A stretch of DNA of 64,000 bases from positions 1-64,000 of the forward strand of contig CANROF010000005.1 of the NCBI GenBank assembly GCA_947632155.1, given 5' to 3'. The position numbers were made by a program, and so were the translations under genes. This DNA comes from an uncultured Oscillospiraceae bacterium. GTDB lineage: Bacteria > Bacillota > Clostridia > Oscillospirales > Oscillospiraceae. Shown piece by piece: positions 33,408 to 41,929 of the stretch. Position 1 is the first letter of the stretch. Every line of letters starts with the position of its first letter. Below the pieces are notes generated by a model that did not search any database, was not told the origin of the DNA, and saw nothing but the letters and a program-made list of their open reading frames with translations.

Positions 33408-34211
33408 TTATTTCTTTCCCAGCTCCAGCGTCCGCTCAAAGGACGCCCGGACGGCCTTCTCCACCTCGGCGGCAAAGTCCCCGGCGTCCAGGCTCCGGAC
33501 GCCCTCGATGGTGGAGCCGCCGGGGGAGCAGACCTGGCCGCAGAGCGTCCGCGGGTCCGTGCCGGACTCCACGGCCAGCTTCGCCGCGCCCAGGACCGTC
33601 TGCCGGGACAGCTCCAGCGACGTCTCCGGCGAGAGGCCCACCCGCTCCCCGGCCCCGGCCAGGGCCAGGATGAATTTGTAGACGAAGGCCGGGCCGCAGC
33701 CGGATATGGCGGAGCCGGCGTCGATAAGGCCCTCCGGCGTCTCCAGGAGCTCCCCGGTGGGCCGCAGGGCCGCCAGAACGGCGTCCCGGTCCTCCCGCCG
33801 GAGGGTCGGGGAGCAGGCATAGAGCATACACCCGGCCCCCACCGCGGCGGGGGTGTTGGGCATGATCCGCAGTACCGGCGCTTCAAAGCCCAGCATGGCG
33901 CAAAGGCTCTCAATGGTGATCCCCGCGGCCATGGTCACGAGGGCGTAGTCCCCCCGGTCCCGGAGCGCCGGGCCGATACCGCCCAGGAGCTCCGCCATAT
34001 TCTGGGGCTTCACGCCCAGGAAGATATACCGGCAGCTCTCCGCGATGCCCCGGGCCGGCAGGACGTCGCAGCCCTTGGCGGCGGCGTAGAGCTTTGCCCG
34101 GCCGTCGTCCGCGTCGCAGACGGCGCAGCTTCCGGCGCCCACCGCCCCGATGACGGCGTTTGCCAGCGTGGCGCCCATGTGCCCCACGCCAATAAATCCG
34201 AAGTCGTACAT
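33408..34211 (-). CDS. proC: Pyrroline-5-carboxylate reductase
   Basis: 267 residues, reducing pyrroline-5-carboxylate to proline with NAD(P)H. Rossmann motif GFIGVGHMGATLANAVIG is at the N-terminus, the central MPNTPAAVGAGCM loop and the C-terminal signature VCSPGGSTIEGVRSLDAG are all present. It is the last biosynthetic gene of proB-DUF5596-proA-proC, 13 bases after proA. Length and motifs are complete, so it should be active. Confidence 0.93.
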   Translation of the reverse strand: MYDFGFIGVGHMGATLANAVIGAVGAGSCAVCDADDGRAKLYAAAKGCDVLPARGIAESCRYIFLGVKPQNMAELLGGIGPALRDRGDYALVTMAAGITIESLCAMLGFEAPVLRIMPNTPAAVGAGCMLYACSPTLRREDRDAVLAALRPTGELLETPEGLIDAGSAISGCGPAFVYKFILALAGAGERVGLSPETSLELSRQTVLGAAKLAVESGTDPRTLCGQVCSPGGSTIEGVRSLDAGDFAAEVEKAVRASFERTLELGKK

Positions 34212-34224
34212 ATTTCTCTCTCCT

Positions 34225-35481
34225 TTACCTCACCTGGCCGTCGCCGGCGATGATGTATTTGTAGGTGGTCAGCTCCCGGAGGCCCACGGGGCCGCGGGCG
34301 TGGAGCTTCTGGGTGGAGATGCCCATCTCGCACCCCATGCCGAACTCCCCGCCGTCGGTGAAGCGGGTGGAGGCGTTGATATACACCGCCGCGCTGTCCA
34401 CGCCCCGGGCGAATTTCTCCTGGGCCTCCTTATTCTCCGTGACGATGGCCTCGGAATGGTGTGTGGAGTGGGCGGCGATGTGGGAGATGGCCTCCTCCGC
34501 GCTCTCCACCACCCGGACGGCCAGAATGTAATCAAGAAATTCCGTGTCGAAGTCCCGCTCCCCGGCGGGGGTGCCGGGGATGATGCCCGCGGCCCTCCCG
34601 TCCAGCCGCAGCTCCACGGGGGGCTTCCCCGCCGCCGCCCTCTCGTCCACCAGGGCCCTTTTCAGCATGGGCAGGAAGGCCTCCGCCACCTTCGCGTGGA
34701 CGAGGCACACCTCCTCCGCGTTGCACACGGAGGGGCGGCTGGTCTTGGCGTTGACGACGATCCTCACCGCCTTTTCAAGGTCCGCGTACTCGTCCACGTA
34801 GACATGGCAGATGCCCGTGCCCGTCTCCAGACACGGCACCGTGGCGTTCTCCACGCAGGCCCGGATGAGCCCCGCGCCGCCCCGGGGGATGAGCAGGTCC
34901 ACATACCCCGCCGCCGTCATGAGCTCCGCGGCGGAGGCGCGGCTGGTGTCCTCGATCAGATTTACAAGATTCTCGTCAAGCCCCATCCCCGCCAGGCCCC
35001 GCCGCAAAGCCCGGACCACGGCGTCGGCGCTGCGCCACGCCTCCCTGCCGGAGCGCAGGACGCAGGCGCTGCCGGCCTTGAAGGCCAGCACGGCGGCGTC
35101 GGAGGTGACGTTGGGCCGGGACTCGTAGATGACGGCGATGACCCCCAGGGGCACCGTCACCTTGCGTATCTCCAGCCCGTTGGGCCGGGTGACACGGGAG
35201 ACGGTGTTCCAGACGGGGTCCGGGAGCTTCGCCACGTCCCGCATCCCTTCCGCCATGGCACGGACCCGTCCCGCGTCCAGGCGGAGCCTGTCCAGCATCA
35301 CCTGGGAGATGTGCCCCCGGGCGGCCTCCACGTCCGCGGCGTTGGCGGCGAGGATTCCGTCGGCCCCCCGCTCCAGCGCCTCCGCCATGGCCTCGACAGC
35401 GGCATTTTTCTTCTCCGCCGGGAGCTCCGCAAGTCCGGGCGCTGCCGCCTTGGCGCGCTTCAAAATTTCAAGTGTGGTCAT
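34225..35481 (-). CDS. proA: Glutamate-5-semialdehyde dehydrogenase (gamma-glutamyl phosphate reductase)
   Basis: 418 residues, reducing gamma-glutamyl phosphate with NADPH in proline synthesis. Aldehyde-dehydrogenase fold with the catalytic Cys in [15 protein letters not shown] and the family stretch [20 protein letters not shown]. Later [41 protein letters not shown] is diagnostic of ProA. The ATG giving MTTLEILK has AGGAGG eight bases upstream, the best site in the area, so the in-frame start nine codons earlier is rejected. It follows the DUF5596 gene by two bases. Confidence 0.94.
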   Translation of the reverse strand: MTTLEILKRAKAAAPGLAELPAEKKNAAVEAMAEALERGADGILAANAADVEAARGHISQVMLDRLRLDAGRVRAMAEGMRDVAKLPDPVWNTVSRVTRPNGLEIRKVTVPLGVIAVIYESRPNVTSDAAVLAFKAGSACVLRSGREAWRSADAVVRALRRGLAGMGLDENLVNLIEDTSRASAAELMTAAGYVDLLIPRGGAGLIRACVENATVPCLETGTGICHVYVDEYADLEKAVRIVVNAKTSRPSVCNAEEVCLVHAKVAEAFLPMLKRALVDERAAAGKPPVELRLDGRAAGIIPGTPAGERDFDTEFLDYILAVRVVESAEEAISHIAAHSTHHSEAIVTENKEAQEKFARGVDSAAVYINASTRFTDGGEFGMGCEMGISTQKLHARGPVGLRELTTYKYIIAGDGQVR

Positions 35482-35483
35482 TT

Positions 35484-36296
35484 TTATACCTCCTGTTCCC
35501 TCAGCCATCCCCTGGCCGAGCCCACCTTCCCGCCGCTGAGAAGGAGCTGACGGACGCCCCTTTGAAGGCTCGTCCTGCCGGGGAGCCGCGATACGGGCGT
35601 GTCCTCCGGCGCCTCATAGAGCCACTGGATAAAATCGGCGGCGTTTTCGTCCCACGCGGTCATATCGAACCTGCGCCGAAAGGCCAGGATATTCGAATCC
35701 TCCGGCAAAAGCGGCGCCAGCGCCGGGGACAGGAGCCAGGAGTTGCAGGTGACTCTCCTCCCTCCCCCGAAGCGCCCGGAGAGGAGCTTTTTCGCCCGGG
35801 CGAGGGAGCTGTCCACGGCCTCAGGCGAGAGGTCCGCGTCGGAGGGGATGTGGAGGGAGACGACGTCCTCGCCCCCCAGGCTCCGGAGCTCATATTCCAG
35901 CTCTCCCACGCGAAAAAGCGTCATGGCCGTCTGCCGCCAGGTCCACGAGCCCCGGTCGAAGGCAAACCGCCCGGTGCGCCTTGCCGTCTCGCGGATGAAG
36001 CGGGAAAAGCACCGCATGGTGGCGATGTAGACGTCCTCCGGAAGCCCCGAGGCGGCGTAACGCTCCCGGTCCCGGCGGGCGCACTCAAGCTGGCAAAGGA
36101 GCATTTTCGCCCCGTCCGGGTCGCCGCCCAGCTTCTCGGTGAGGCCGGCCCAGGCGCCCTCCGCCGCGGCGGGGTCCATAAGGCCGTCAAGCTCCGTCTC
36201 AAGCGCCGGCAGGTCCATATTTTCCCGGACCCGGCGCAGTTTTTCCGTCATCTCGGGCGGGATGCCCAGCCTTGCGTAAAAATCATCCGTTTCCAT
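35484..36296 (-). CDS. DUF5596-like (acyltransferase-type) protein in the proline operon
   Basis: 270 residues, soluble. The N-terminal 130 residues are helical and acidic; the C-terminal half ([43 protein letters not shown] and [29 protein letters not shown]) resembles the GNAT-related acyltransferase domain of DUF5596 proteins. It starts inside proB (14-base overlap) and stops two bases before proA, so it is made together with both. The proline pathway needs no extra enzyme, so its part is unknown; a modifier or regulator of ProB/ProA is one possibility. Confidence 0.6.
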   Translation of the reverse strand: METDDFYARLGIPPEMTEKLRRVRENMDLPALETELDGLMDPAAAEGAWAGLTEKLGGDPDGAKMLLCQLECARRDRERYAASGLPEDVYIATMRCFSRFIRETARRTGRFAFDRGSWTWRQTAMTLFRVGELEYELRSLGGEDVVSLHIPSDADLSPEAVDSSLARAKKLLSGRFGGGRRVTCNSWLLSPALAPLLPEDSNILAFRRRFDMTAWDENAADFIQWLYEAPEDTPVSRLPGRTSLQRGVRQLLLSGGKVGSARGWLREQEV

Positions 36297-37062
36297 GGCC
36301 TTTTTTGAGGAACCGCGTCCCCACGCTCCGCCCCTCCACGGCGTCGTAGAGGCGCGTGGGGTCGGAGCCGTTCAGAATGATCATATCCGCCCCGGCCCGG
36401 GTGGCGATCTGGGCGGCGTGGAGCTTGGTTTTCATGCCGCCGGTGCCCAGGGCCGAGCCCGGGTCCCCGGCCAGGGCCAATATCTCCGGCGTCAGCTCCG
36501 CGACCGTCCCGATGAGCCTGGCGTTTTCGTCCCGGCGGGGGTCGGCGGTGTAGAGGCCGTCGATGTCGCTCATGAGCACAAGCAGCTCCGCGCCCACGCT
36601 GGCCGCCACCACGGCGGCAAGGGTGTCGTTGTCGCCGAAGACGATCTCCTCCGTGGCCACGGTGTCGTTTTCGTTGATGACGGGGATGGCGCCGATCTCC
36701 AAAAGCCGCAGCACGGTGTTTTTGAAGTTCTCATGCCGGCGCTCATCCTCGATGTCCGCCGCCGTCAGCAGTATCTGCGCCACGGTGTGGGAATATTCGG
36801 AAAAGAGCTTGTCGTAGGTGTACATGAGCTCGCACTGTCCCACCGCCGCCGCGGCCTGCTTGCCGGGGATGTCCCCGGGGCGCTCCGAAAGGCCCAGCTT
36901 CCCCACCCCCATGGCGATGGCCCCGGAGGAGACGAAGATGAGCTCGTGTCCGGCGTTTTTAATGTCGCTGAGGACCCGCACCAGCGCCTCCACCCGCCGG
37001 AGATTCATCCGCCCCGTGGGGTAGGAGAGCGTAGAGGAGCCCACCTTTATGACGATACGCAT
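36283..37062 (-). CDS. proB: Glutamate 5-kinase, short form without PUA domain
   Basis: 259 residues, phosphorylating glutamate, first step of proline synthesis. Amino-acid-kinase fold with KVGSSTLSYPTGRMNLRRVEALV, VSSGAIAMGVGKLGL, PVINENDTVATEEIVFGDNDTLAAVVAASVGAELLVLMSDIDGLYTADPR and GTGGMKTKLHAAQIATRAGADMIILNG. Typical ProB proteins are about 365 residues with a C-terminal PUA domain; this one ends right after the kinase domain. Shorter forms of this kind do occur. First gene of the proline operon. Confidence 0.93.
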   Translation of the reverse strand: MRIVIKVGSSTLSYPTGRMNLRRVEALVRVLSDIKNAGHELIFVSSGAIAMGVGKLGLSERPGDIPGKQAAAAVGQCELMYTYDKLFSEYSHTVAQILLTAADIEDERRHENFKNTVLRLLEIGAIPVINENDTVATEEIVFGDNDTLAAVVAASVGAELLVLMSDIDGLYTADPRRDENARLIGTVAELTPEILALAGDPGSALGTGGMKTKLHAAQIATRAGADMIILNGSDPTRLYDAVEGRSVGTRFLKKGHGNG

Positions 37063-37160
37063 AGTAAAAACCTCCCGGTAAGGCGGAATATTTCTTCAAC
37101 GTTTTACTTTTTTAAATTCCGCTCTCTCAAAATCGAGCCGCCATAGGACGGCCCGAATCA

Positions 37161-37829
37161 TTATGTTCTCGGGACCACGTGGTCCTTGTCCTTCCAGATA
37201 TGCCCCGCCGGGACAACGCCCCGGACGCAGGAGGTGGGATAGACGCTGACCGTCCGGCCCAGGACCGTGCCGGGGTTGAGGACGCTGTTGCAGCCAACCT
37301 CCACAAAGTCGCCCAGAATCGCGCCGAACTTCTTCCGGCCCGTCTCCAGGCGCTCATCGCCGGATTTGACGGCTACGGGCGTCTTGTCGCTTTTCACGTT
37401 GGAGGTGATGGACCCCGCGCCCATGTGGGACCTGTAGCCCAGGATGGAATCGCCCACATAGTTATAGTGGGGCGTCTGGACGTTGTCGAACAAAATGACG
37501 TTCTTGAGCTCCACGGAGTTGCCCACCACGCAGTTGTCCCCAACGATGGCGTTCCCCCGGATGAAGGCGCCGTGGCGGACCTCGGTCTTATGGCCGATGA
37601 TGCAGGGCCCCGTTATCCACGCCGTGGGATAGACCGTGGCGTCCCGGGCGATCCAGATGTTCTCCCCCCGCTTTTCGTACTCGTCCTCCGGCAGGGCGTT
37701 CCCCAGCTCCACACACCACTGTCCTATCCTGTCCAGTGCCTCCCAGGGGTACTGGCAGGAGGCCAGCTTCTCCCCGGCCAGGGATCTTTCAAGGTCCAGC
37801 AGGTCTTTCGTCTTATACATCCAGGACAT
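37161..37829 (-). CDS. Left-handed beta-helix (GlmU-like) acyltransferase-type protein
   Basis: 222 residues. After a helical N-terminal 60 residues there is a hexapeptide-repeat left-handed beta-helix (WIARDATVYPTAWITGPCIIGHKTEVRHGAFIRGNAIVGDNCVVGNSVELKNV, then SILGYRSHMGAGSITSNVK). The GAGSITSN segment is close to that of the acetyltransferase half of GlmU (usually NYDG follows), but no uridylyltransferase half is present. It overlaps the 3' end of glmM by 17 bases, so it is translated with phosphoglucosamine mutase. A role in amino-sugar acetylation is therefore plausible but not proven. Confidence 0.75.
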   Translation of the reverse strand: MSWMYKTKDLLDLERSLAGEKLASCQYPWEALDRIGQWCVELGNALPEDEYEKRGENIWIARDATVYPTAWITGPCIIGHKTEVRHGAFIRGNAIVGDNCVVGNSVELKNVILFDNVQTPHYNYVGDSILGYRSHMGAGSITSNVKSDKTPVAVKSGDERLETGRKKFGAILGDFVEVGCNSVLNPGTVLGRTVSVYPTSCVRGVVPAGHIWKDKDHVVPRT

Positions 37830-39162
37830 ACCCCTTTCTGGCGATCTCGCCGGCGATGATGTCGATGGCCTGGGCGCACTCCGCCTCGGTGGGGGCCTCG
37901 GCCATCACGCGGATCAGCGGCTCCGTGCCGCTGGCCCGGAGAAGGATCCGGCCGTCGTTTCCGAATTTCTCCTTGACCCGCCGCTCCGCCTCCCGGACGT
38001 CCGGGTCCTCCAGCACGGCGCTCTTGTCCGCCACGCGGATATTGCGCAGGACCTGGGGGTAGATCTTCACGGGCTCGGCCAGCTTTGAAAGCGGGAGCTT
38101 CCTGTCCAGCATGGCCTGCATGAGCTTCATGGCCGTCAGGACCCCGTCGCCGGTGGTGGCGTACTTGGCGAATATGATGTGCCCGGACTGCTCGCCGCCC
38201 AGGCGGTTGCCGGTGCGGCGCATGTTCTCCCAGACGTACTTGTCGCCCACGTCCGTGACCTCGAAGCCGATGCCGGCCTCCTCAAGGGCCTTATAGAGGC
38301 CGATGTTGGACATCACCGTGGTAACGACGTTGGTGCCCTCTAACTTTCCCCGTTCCTTCATGTGGCGGCCGTAGATGTAGAGGATGAGGTCGCCGTCGAT
38401 GACCCGGCCCGTCTCGTCCACGGCCAGGCACCTGTCGGCGTCGCCGTCAAAGGCGAAGCCCACGTCCAGCTCGTTGCCCACCACCAGGCGCCGCAGGCCC
38501 TCGATGTGGGTGGAGCCGCAGTTTAAGTTTATGTTCAGGCCGTTGGGGTTGTTGTTTATGACGTAGGTGTCGGCGCCCAGGGCGTCAAAGACGCTCTTGG
38601 CGATCATGGAGGTGGAGCCGTTGGCGCAGTCCAGGCCCACCTTCTTGCCCTTGTAGGAGTGGGTGGCAAGGCTGATGAGGTAGCCGATGTACCGGTTGCG
38701 GCCGGCGGAGTAGTCGATGGTGCGGCCGATCTCCGAGCGGTGGGCGTACTCAAGCTCGCCGATCTCGCCGTCCAGATACCGCTCGATCTCCAAAAGGACC
38801 TCCTCGTCCATCTTCTCGCCCTGGGAATTGAGGAGCTTGATCCCGTTGTCGTAATACGGATTGTGGCTGGCGGTTATCATGATGCCGCAGTCGAAATCGT
38901 CGATGCGGGCTATGTAGCTGACGGACGGGGTGGTGGTGACGTGGAGAAGATACGCGTCCGCCCCGGAGGCCGTGAGCCCCGCGGTGAGGGCCGCCTCGTA
39001 CATGTAGCTGGACCTTCGGGTGTCCTTGCCGATGACCACGCGGCACTTGTGGTCCCGGCCGTAGTACCAGCCCACAAAGCGTCCTATCTTAAAGGCGTGG
39101 TCCACGGTGAGGCCAACGTTAGCCTCGCCCCTGAAGCCGTCGGTACCGAAATATTTACCCAT
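37813..39162 (-). CDS. glmM: Phosphoglucosamine mutase
   Basis: 449 residues converting glucosamine-6-phosphate to glucosamine-1-phosphate for peptidoglycan precursors. The phospho-serine is S99 in MITASHNPYYDNGIKLL; the metal loop is FAFDGDADRCLAV; sugar loop GEQSGHIIFA; phosphate loop LLRASGTEPLIRVM. Length is standard. It has its own promoter and is coupled to the beta-helix gene downstream by a 17-base overlap. Confidence 0.95.
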   Translation of the reverse strand: MGKYFGTDGFRGEANVGLTVDHAFKIGRFVGWYYGRDHKCRVVIGKDTRRSSYMYEAALTAGLTASGADAYLLHVTTTPSVSYIARIDDFDCGIMITASHNPYYDNGIKLLNSQGEKMDEEVLLEIERYLDGEIGELEYAHRSEIGRTIDYSAGRNRYIGYLISLATHSYKGKKVGLDCANGSTSMIAKSVFDALGADTYVINNNPNGLNINLNCGSTHIEGLRRLVVGNELDVGFAFDGDADRCLAVDETGRVIDGDLILYIYGRHMKERGKLEGTNVVTTVMSNIGLYKALEEAGIGFEVTDVGDKYVWENMRRTGNRLGGEQSGHIIFAKYATTGDGVLTAMKLMQAMLDRKLPLSKLAEPVKIYPQVLRNIRVADKSAVLEDPDVREAERRVKEKFGNDGRILLRASGTEPLIRVMAEAPTEAECAQAIDIIAGEIARKGYVLDV

Positions 39163-39201
39163 AGTTCTGCCTCCAATGAGCTTTAATAAGCTATCTTATG
39201 T

Positions 39202-39230
39202 AGTTTATCCTTTTTCGTGCCCTGTGTCAA
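39202..39230 (-). promoter_or_regulatory. Promoter of glmM
   Basis: TTGACA, 17 bases, TAAACT on the minus strand, 40 bases before glmM. No glmS-type ribozyme is present. Confidence 0.75.
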
Positions 39231-39303
39231 GAAAATACTGCCTGTACAGAGATATGAATGTATATTTGGGCCCCCCTCGGCGCAAGAATAAGGCAAGAGG
39301 TGT

Positions 39304-39990
39304 ATGATTTTGGCAGTCAGCTTTTTGAGGACCCTTATCGTCTTTTTTCTTCTCATCGTATCCATACGCATCATGGGCAAGCGGCAGTTGGGGGAGCTGG
39401 AGCCCCTGGAGCTGGTGGCGGCGGTGCTCATCTCCAATCTTGCCGCCCAGCCGCTCCAGGACACGGGCACGCCCCTGATCTACGGCATCGTGCCGGTGCT
39501 GACGCTCCTGGCCTCCCAGCTCCTCATCTCCGGCGTCTCGGTGAAAAGCGGGCGGTTCCGCAGGCTCGTCTCCGGCAAGCCCAGCATCCTCATCGACAAC
39601 GGCGTCATCGTCCAGTCGGAGATGAAAAAATGCCGCATCTCCATCGACGAGCTCTATGTGGAGCTTCGGATAAACGGCGTCACCGACATTTCCACCGTCC
39701 GCCACGCCATTTTGGAGACGGACGGGACGCTCTCCGTCCTGCCCTACGCCGAATTCTCCCCCGTCACGCCGGAGCTCATGAGCATCGCCGCCCCGGACAA
39801 CGGCCTGCCTGTCTCCGTCATCGCCGAGGGGCGCGTGATGAGCGACAATCTCAGGCTACTGGGGCGGGACGAGAAGTGGCTGCGGGCCCAGGCGCGCAAG
39901 CGCGGGTGCGACGACCTCCGGGACGTCTACCTCATGACCGTGGACGGCAATGGGAAGATCTATTTTGCCAAAAGGGAGGGCGCCCGGTGA
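39304..39990 (+). CDS. DUF421 (YetF-like) membrane protein
   Basis: 228 residues. Three N-terminal membrane segments (about 4-20, 33-53 and 60-80) surround the conserved IRIMGKRQLGELEPLELVAAVLISNLAAQPLQD, then a cytoplasmic domain with FRRLVSGKPSILIDNGVI, MKKCRISIDELYVELRINGV and ILETDGTLSVLPYA. This is the standard DUF421 layout found in spore-formers. Precise function is not established. Its TGA overlaps the GTG of the DUF4363 gene, forming a two-gene unit common in Clostridia. Shine-Dalgarno AAGAGGTG. Confidence 0.88.
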   Translation: MILAVSFLRTLIVFFLLIVSIRIMGKRQLGELEPLELVAAVLISNLAAQPLQDTGTPLIYGIVPVLTLLASQLLISGVSVKSGRFRRLVSGKPSILIDNGVIVQSEMKKCRISIDELYVELRINGVTDISTVRHAILETDGTLSVLPYAEFSPVTPELMSIAAPDNGLPVSVIAEGRVMSDNLRLLGRDEKWLRAQARKRGCDDLRDVYLMTVDGNGKIYFAKREGAR

Positions 39991-40367
39991 AAAAGGAGAT
40001 CTTCGCCGCCGCGCTCCTGGCGGCGATACTGGCCCTGTCGCTGTGGAACACCCACGAGATCAAAAGCATCTGCGGCGAGCTTGCGGACATCGTGGAGGCC
40101 TCCGGCCGCGCCGCCGGTGAGGGCGACTGGGCGGCCAGCCTTCAGCGGGTGGAGGAGGCGCTGAGCCTCTGGCGGTCCCGGGAGGGCTATACCCACGCCG
40201 TCCTGCGCCACGCGGACATCGAGACGCTCTCCGACGACTTTTACGAGCTTATGGAGCACATCGGCACCCACGACCCCGGCGCCGTCCAAAGCGCCGTCCG
40301 CCTTGTCACGGAGCACCTGAGAGAGATCGTCGAGATGGAGAGCATAAAGCTTGGAAGTATTTTTTAA
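39987..40367 (+). CDS. DUF4363 family membrane-anchored protein
   Basis: 126 residues starting with GTG, which overlaps the preceding stop (GTGA). An N-terminal transmembrane segment (about 5-22) is followed by an all-helical outer or inner domain with LADIVEASGRAAGEGDWAASLQRVEEALSLW, a pattern of DUF4363. Short and without catalytic motifs. The gene regularly partners DUF421, so the two proteins probably work together in the membrane. A terminator follows 55 bases later. Confidence 0.82.
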   Translation: MKKEIFAAALLAAILALSLWNTHEIKSICGELADIVEASGRAAGEGDWAASLQRVEEALSLWRSREGYTHAVLRHADIETLSDDFYELMEHIGTHDPGAVQSAVRLVTEHLREIVEMESIKLGSIF

Positions 40368-40421
40368 AAGAGGCCGGCGCGAGGCTTATTTTAATTGGAT
40401 ATTAGTTAAATTACAAACTGA

Positions 40422-40450
40422 CCGCCCCCGGACGCGTGGTCCGGGGGCGG
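40422..40450. terminator. Bidirectional terminator between DUF4363 and nrdR
   Basis: CCGCCCCCGGAC and GTCCGGGGGCGG with loop GCGTG; weak T/A-rich tracts on both sides. Confidence 0.65.
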
Positions 40451-40455
40451 AGAAT

Positions 40456-40905
40456 TTATCTTTCCAGCAGGAGCTTATTCAGCTCCTCCATGAATGTGTT
40501 GATGTCCTTGAATTGGCGGTAGACGGAGGCGAAGCGGACGTAGGCCACCTCGTCGAGCTGCTTTAAGTGGCGCATCACCAGCTCCCCTATGTAGCTGGAG
40601 GGTATCTCCCGCTCGGGGTAGTTCTGGGCCTCCTGCTCGATCTCCGAGGCCACGGCCTCGATCTCCGAAAGGCCCACGGTGCGCTTTTCACAGGCATGGA
40701 GCATGGAGTTGACGATCTTCACCTTGTCAAAGGCCTGGCGGCTGCCGTCTTTTTTCACCACCACGATGGGCATACGCTCAACGGATTCGTAGGTGGTGAA
40801 GCGCTTGCCGCAGGACATGCACTCCCTGCGCCGCCTTATGTTGTCCTCCGTGGGACGGGAATCTATGACCTTGCTCTCGGAAAAACCGCAGTACGGACAC
40901 CTCAT
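40456..40905 (-). CDS. nrdR: Ribonucleotide reductase regulator NrdR
   Basis: 149 residues. Zinc ribbon [40 protein letters not shown] at the N-terminus, followed by the ATP-cone domain ([30 protein letters not shown]). This ATP/dATP-sensing repressor binds NrdR boxes before ribonucleotide reductase genes. No nrd genes are in the window. Length and motifs are complete. Monocistronic with its own promoter. Confidence 0.96.
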   Translation of the reverse strand: MRCPYCGFSESKVIDSRPTEDNIRRRRECMSCGKRFTTYESVERMPIVVVKKDGSRQAFDKVKIVNSMLHACEKRTVGLSEIEAVASEIEQEAQNYPEREIPSSYIGELVMRHLKQLDEVAYVRFASVYRQFKDINTFMEELNKLLLER

Positions 40906-40937
40906 GTCTATGCCTCCCCATAATTCCTTTAAAATAC

Positions 40938-40966
40938 ATTATATCAAACAATTTTGCCGTTGTACA
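40938..40966 (-). promoter_or_regulatory. Promoter of nrdR
   Basis: TGTACA, 17 bases, TATAAT on the minus strand, 33 bases before the gene. Confidence 0.5.
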
Positions 40967-41042
40967 CTGAAAATTACAAATTTCCTCAAAAAATGTTTTG
41001 CTATATTTTGTAATATCTCCCCGGATGCCCAGAATTTACGCG

Positions 41043-41071
41043 TTGAAAAAGGCCGCCCCGGGGCTTATAGT
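41043..41071 (+). promoter_or_regulatory. Promoter of the small membrane protein gene
   Basis: TTGAAA, 17 bases, TATAGT, 21 bases before the GTG start. Confidence 0.5.
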
Positions 41072-41091
41072 ATGGATTGGGGGGTGATGAG

Positions 41092-41352
41092 GTGAAAAGG
41101 AGGCTGCGGCTCATGCTCACGGGCGGAAACATATCTCCCCCGGCGCTCTTTCTCATGCGGCTGGCGCTGCGGCTCTCCTGCGCGATACTGGCCCTGGCGC
41201 TGCTGGTGCAGGTCCGGGCCGGACCCCTGACGGCGGGCAACGTGTACATACACAGATTGGCCGCGGACCTCTACCGGGCGCCCCTGGGGGTGCTTTTGGC
41301 GGCCTTCGTGGGCGCGCTCATCGTGGACGCCCTCATGAGAGACGGGCGGTAA
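41092..41352 (+). CDS. Small membrane protein of unknown function
   Basis: 86 residues starting at GTG behind GGTGATGAG; a TTG five codons earlier is an alternative. Two hydrophobic segments (about 18-41 and 63-80) are separated by a polar stretch (AGPLTAGNVYIHRLAADLYRAP); both ends are basic. The 3' end overlaps the convergent RNase M5 gene by 20 bases. I do not recognise a family. The promoter and Shine-Dalgarno support a real gene. Confidence 0.55.
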   Translation: MKRRLRLMLTGGNISPPALFLMRLALRLSCAILALALLVQVRAGPLTAGNVYIHRLAADLYRAPLGVLLAAFVGALIVDALMRDGR

Positions 41353-41929
41353 TATTAAAGAGCTCCTCCCGGGTCATGACGCTGTTGATGACCTCCAAAA
41401 GGGCGTTGGCCGTCATGCGCTCCGGGAGGTCCAGCATTTTTAAGAGCTCCCGCCGCCGCTCCCCGCTCCCGGGCCTTCCCGTGAGGCCCAGGTCGTACAT
41501 ATCCGCTTTCGTTACGCCGCCCTCCCGCCGGGGGGCGGCGTTTTCGTCCTCAAAGGTCGCCCCGGCGCGTATGAGCGCCGCCAGGATGGCCTCCGGCGGC
41601 ACGCCCTCCACGCCCAGCTTGCCCTCCTTGGAGGGGGCGGACTTGCGGCGCTCCCGGCCGGGTATATCCGGCACGTAGGCGTGCTTCACCCGCTCCGCCG
41701 GCAGGGCGCCGCGAAGGCGGTTTCGGATGAGAAACCCGGCGGAGTCGGGGTCGGTGAGGATGATGACGCCCCTCGCCTCCGCCACCCGGCGGATGAGCCT
41801 CAGCATATCCCCGTCGGAGAACAGTCCGAAGCCCCGCGTCTCGATGATCAGGGTGTCCACAAGCTGGCTCACGGCGTTTTTGTCGTAGCGGCCCTCAACG
41901 ACGACGGCCTCACGGATCTTGCGCTTCAC
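41333..41929 (-). CDS. rnmV: Ribonuclease M5 (toprim, DUF4093)
   Basis: 198 residues maturing 5S rRNA. The toprim domain has the glutamate in EAVVVEGRYDKNAV and the DPD in IILTDPDSAGFLIRNRLR. The C-terminal part (GVTKADMYDLGLTGRPGSGERRRELLKMLDLPERMTANALLEVIN) is the DUF4093 region typical of clostridial RNase M5. It overlaps the holA stop by 4 bases. The order comEC-holA-rnmV on one strand suggests one operon. Confidence 0.88.
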   Translation of the reverse strand: MKRKIREAVVVEGRYDKNAVSQLVDTLIIETRGFGLFSDGDMLRLIRRVAEARGVIILTDPDSAGFLIRNRLRGALPAERVKHAYVPDIPGRERRKSAPSKEGKLGVEGVPPEAILAALIRAGATFEDENAAPRREGGVTKADMYDLGLTGRPGSGERRRELLKMLDLPERMTANALLEVINSVMTREELFNITARLS

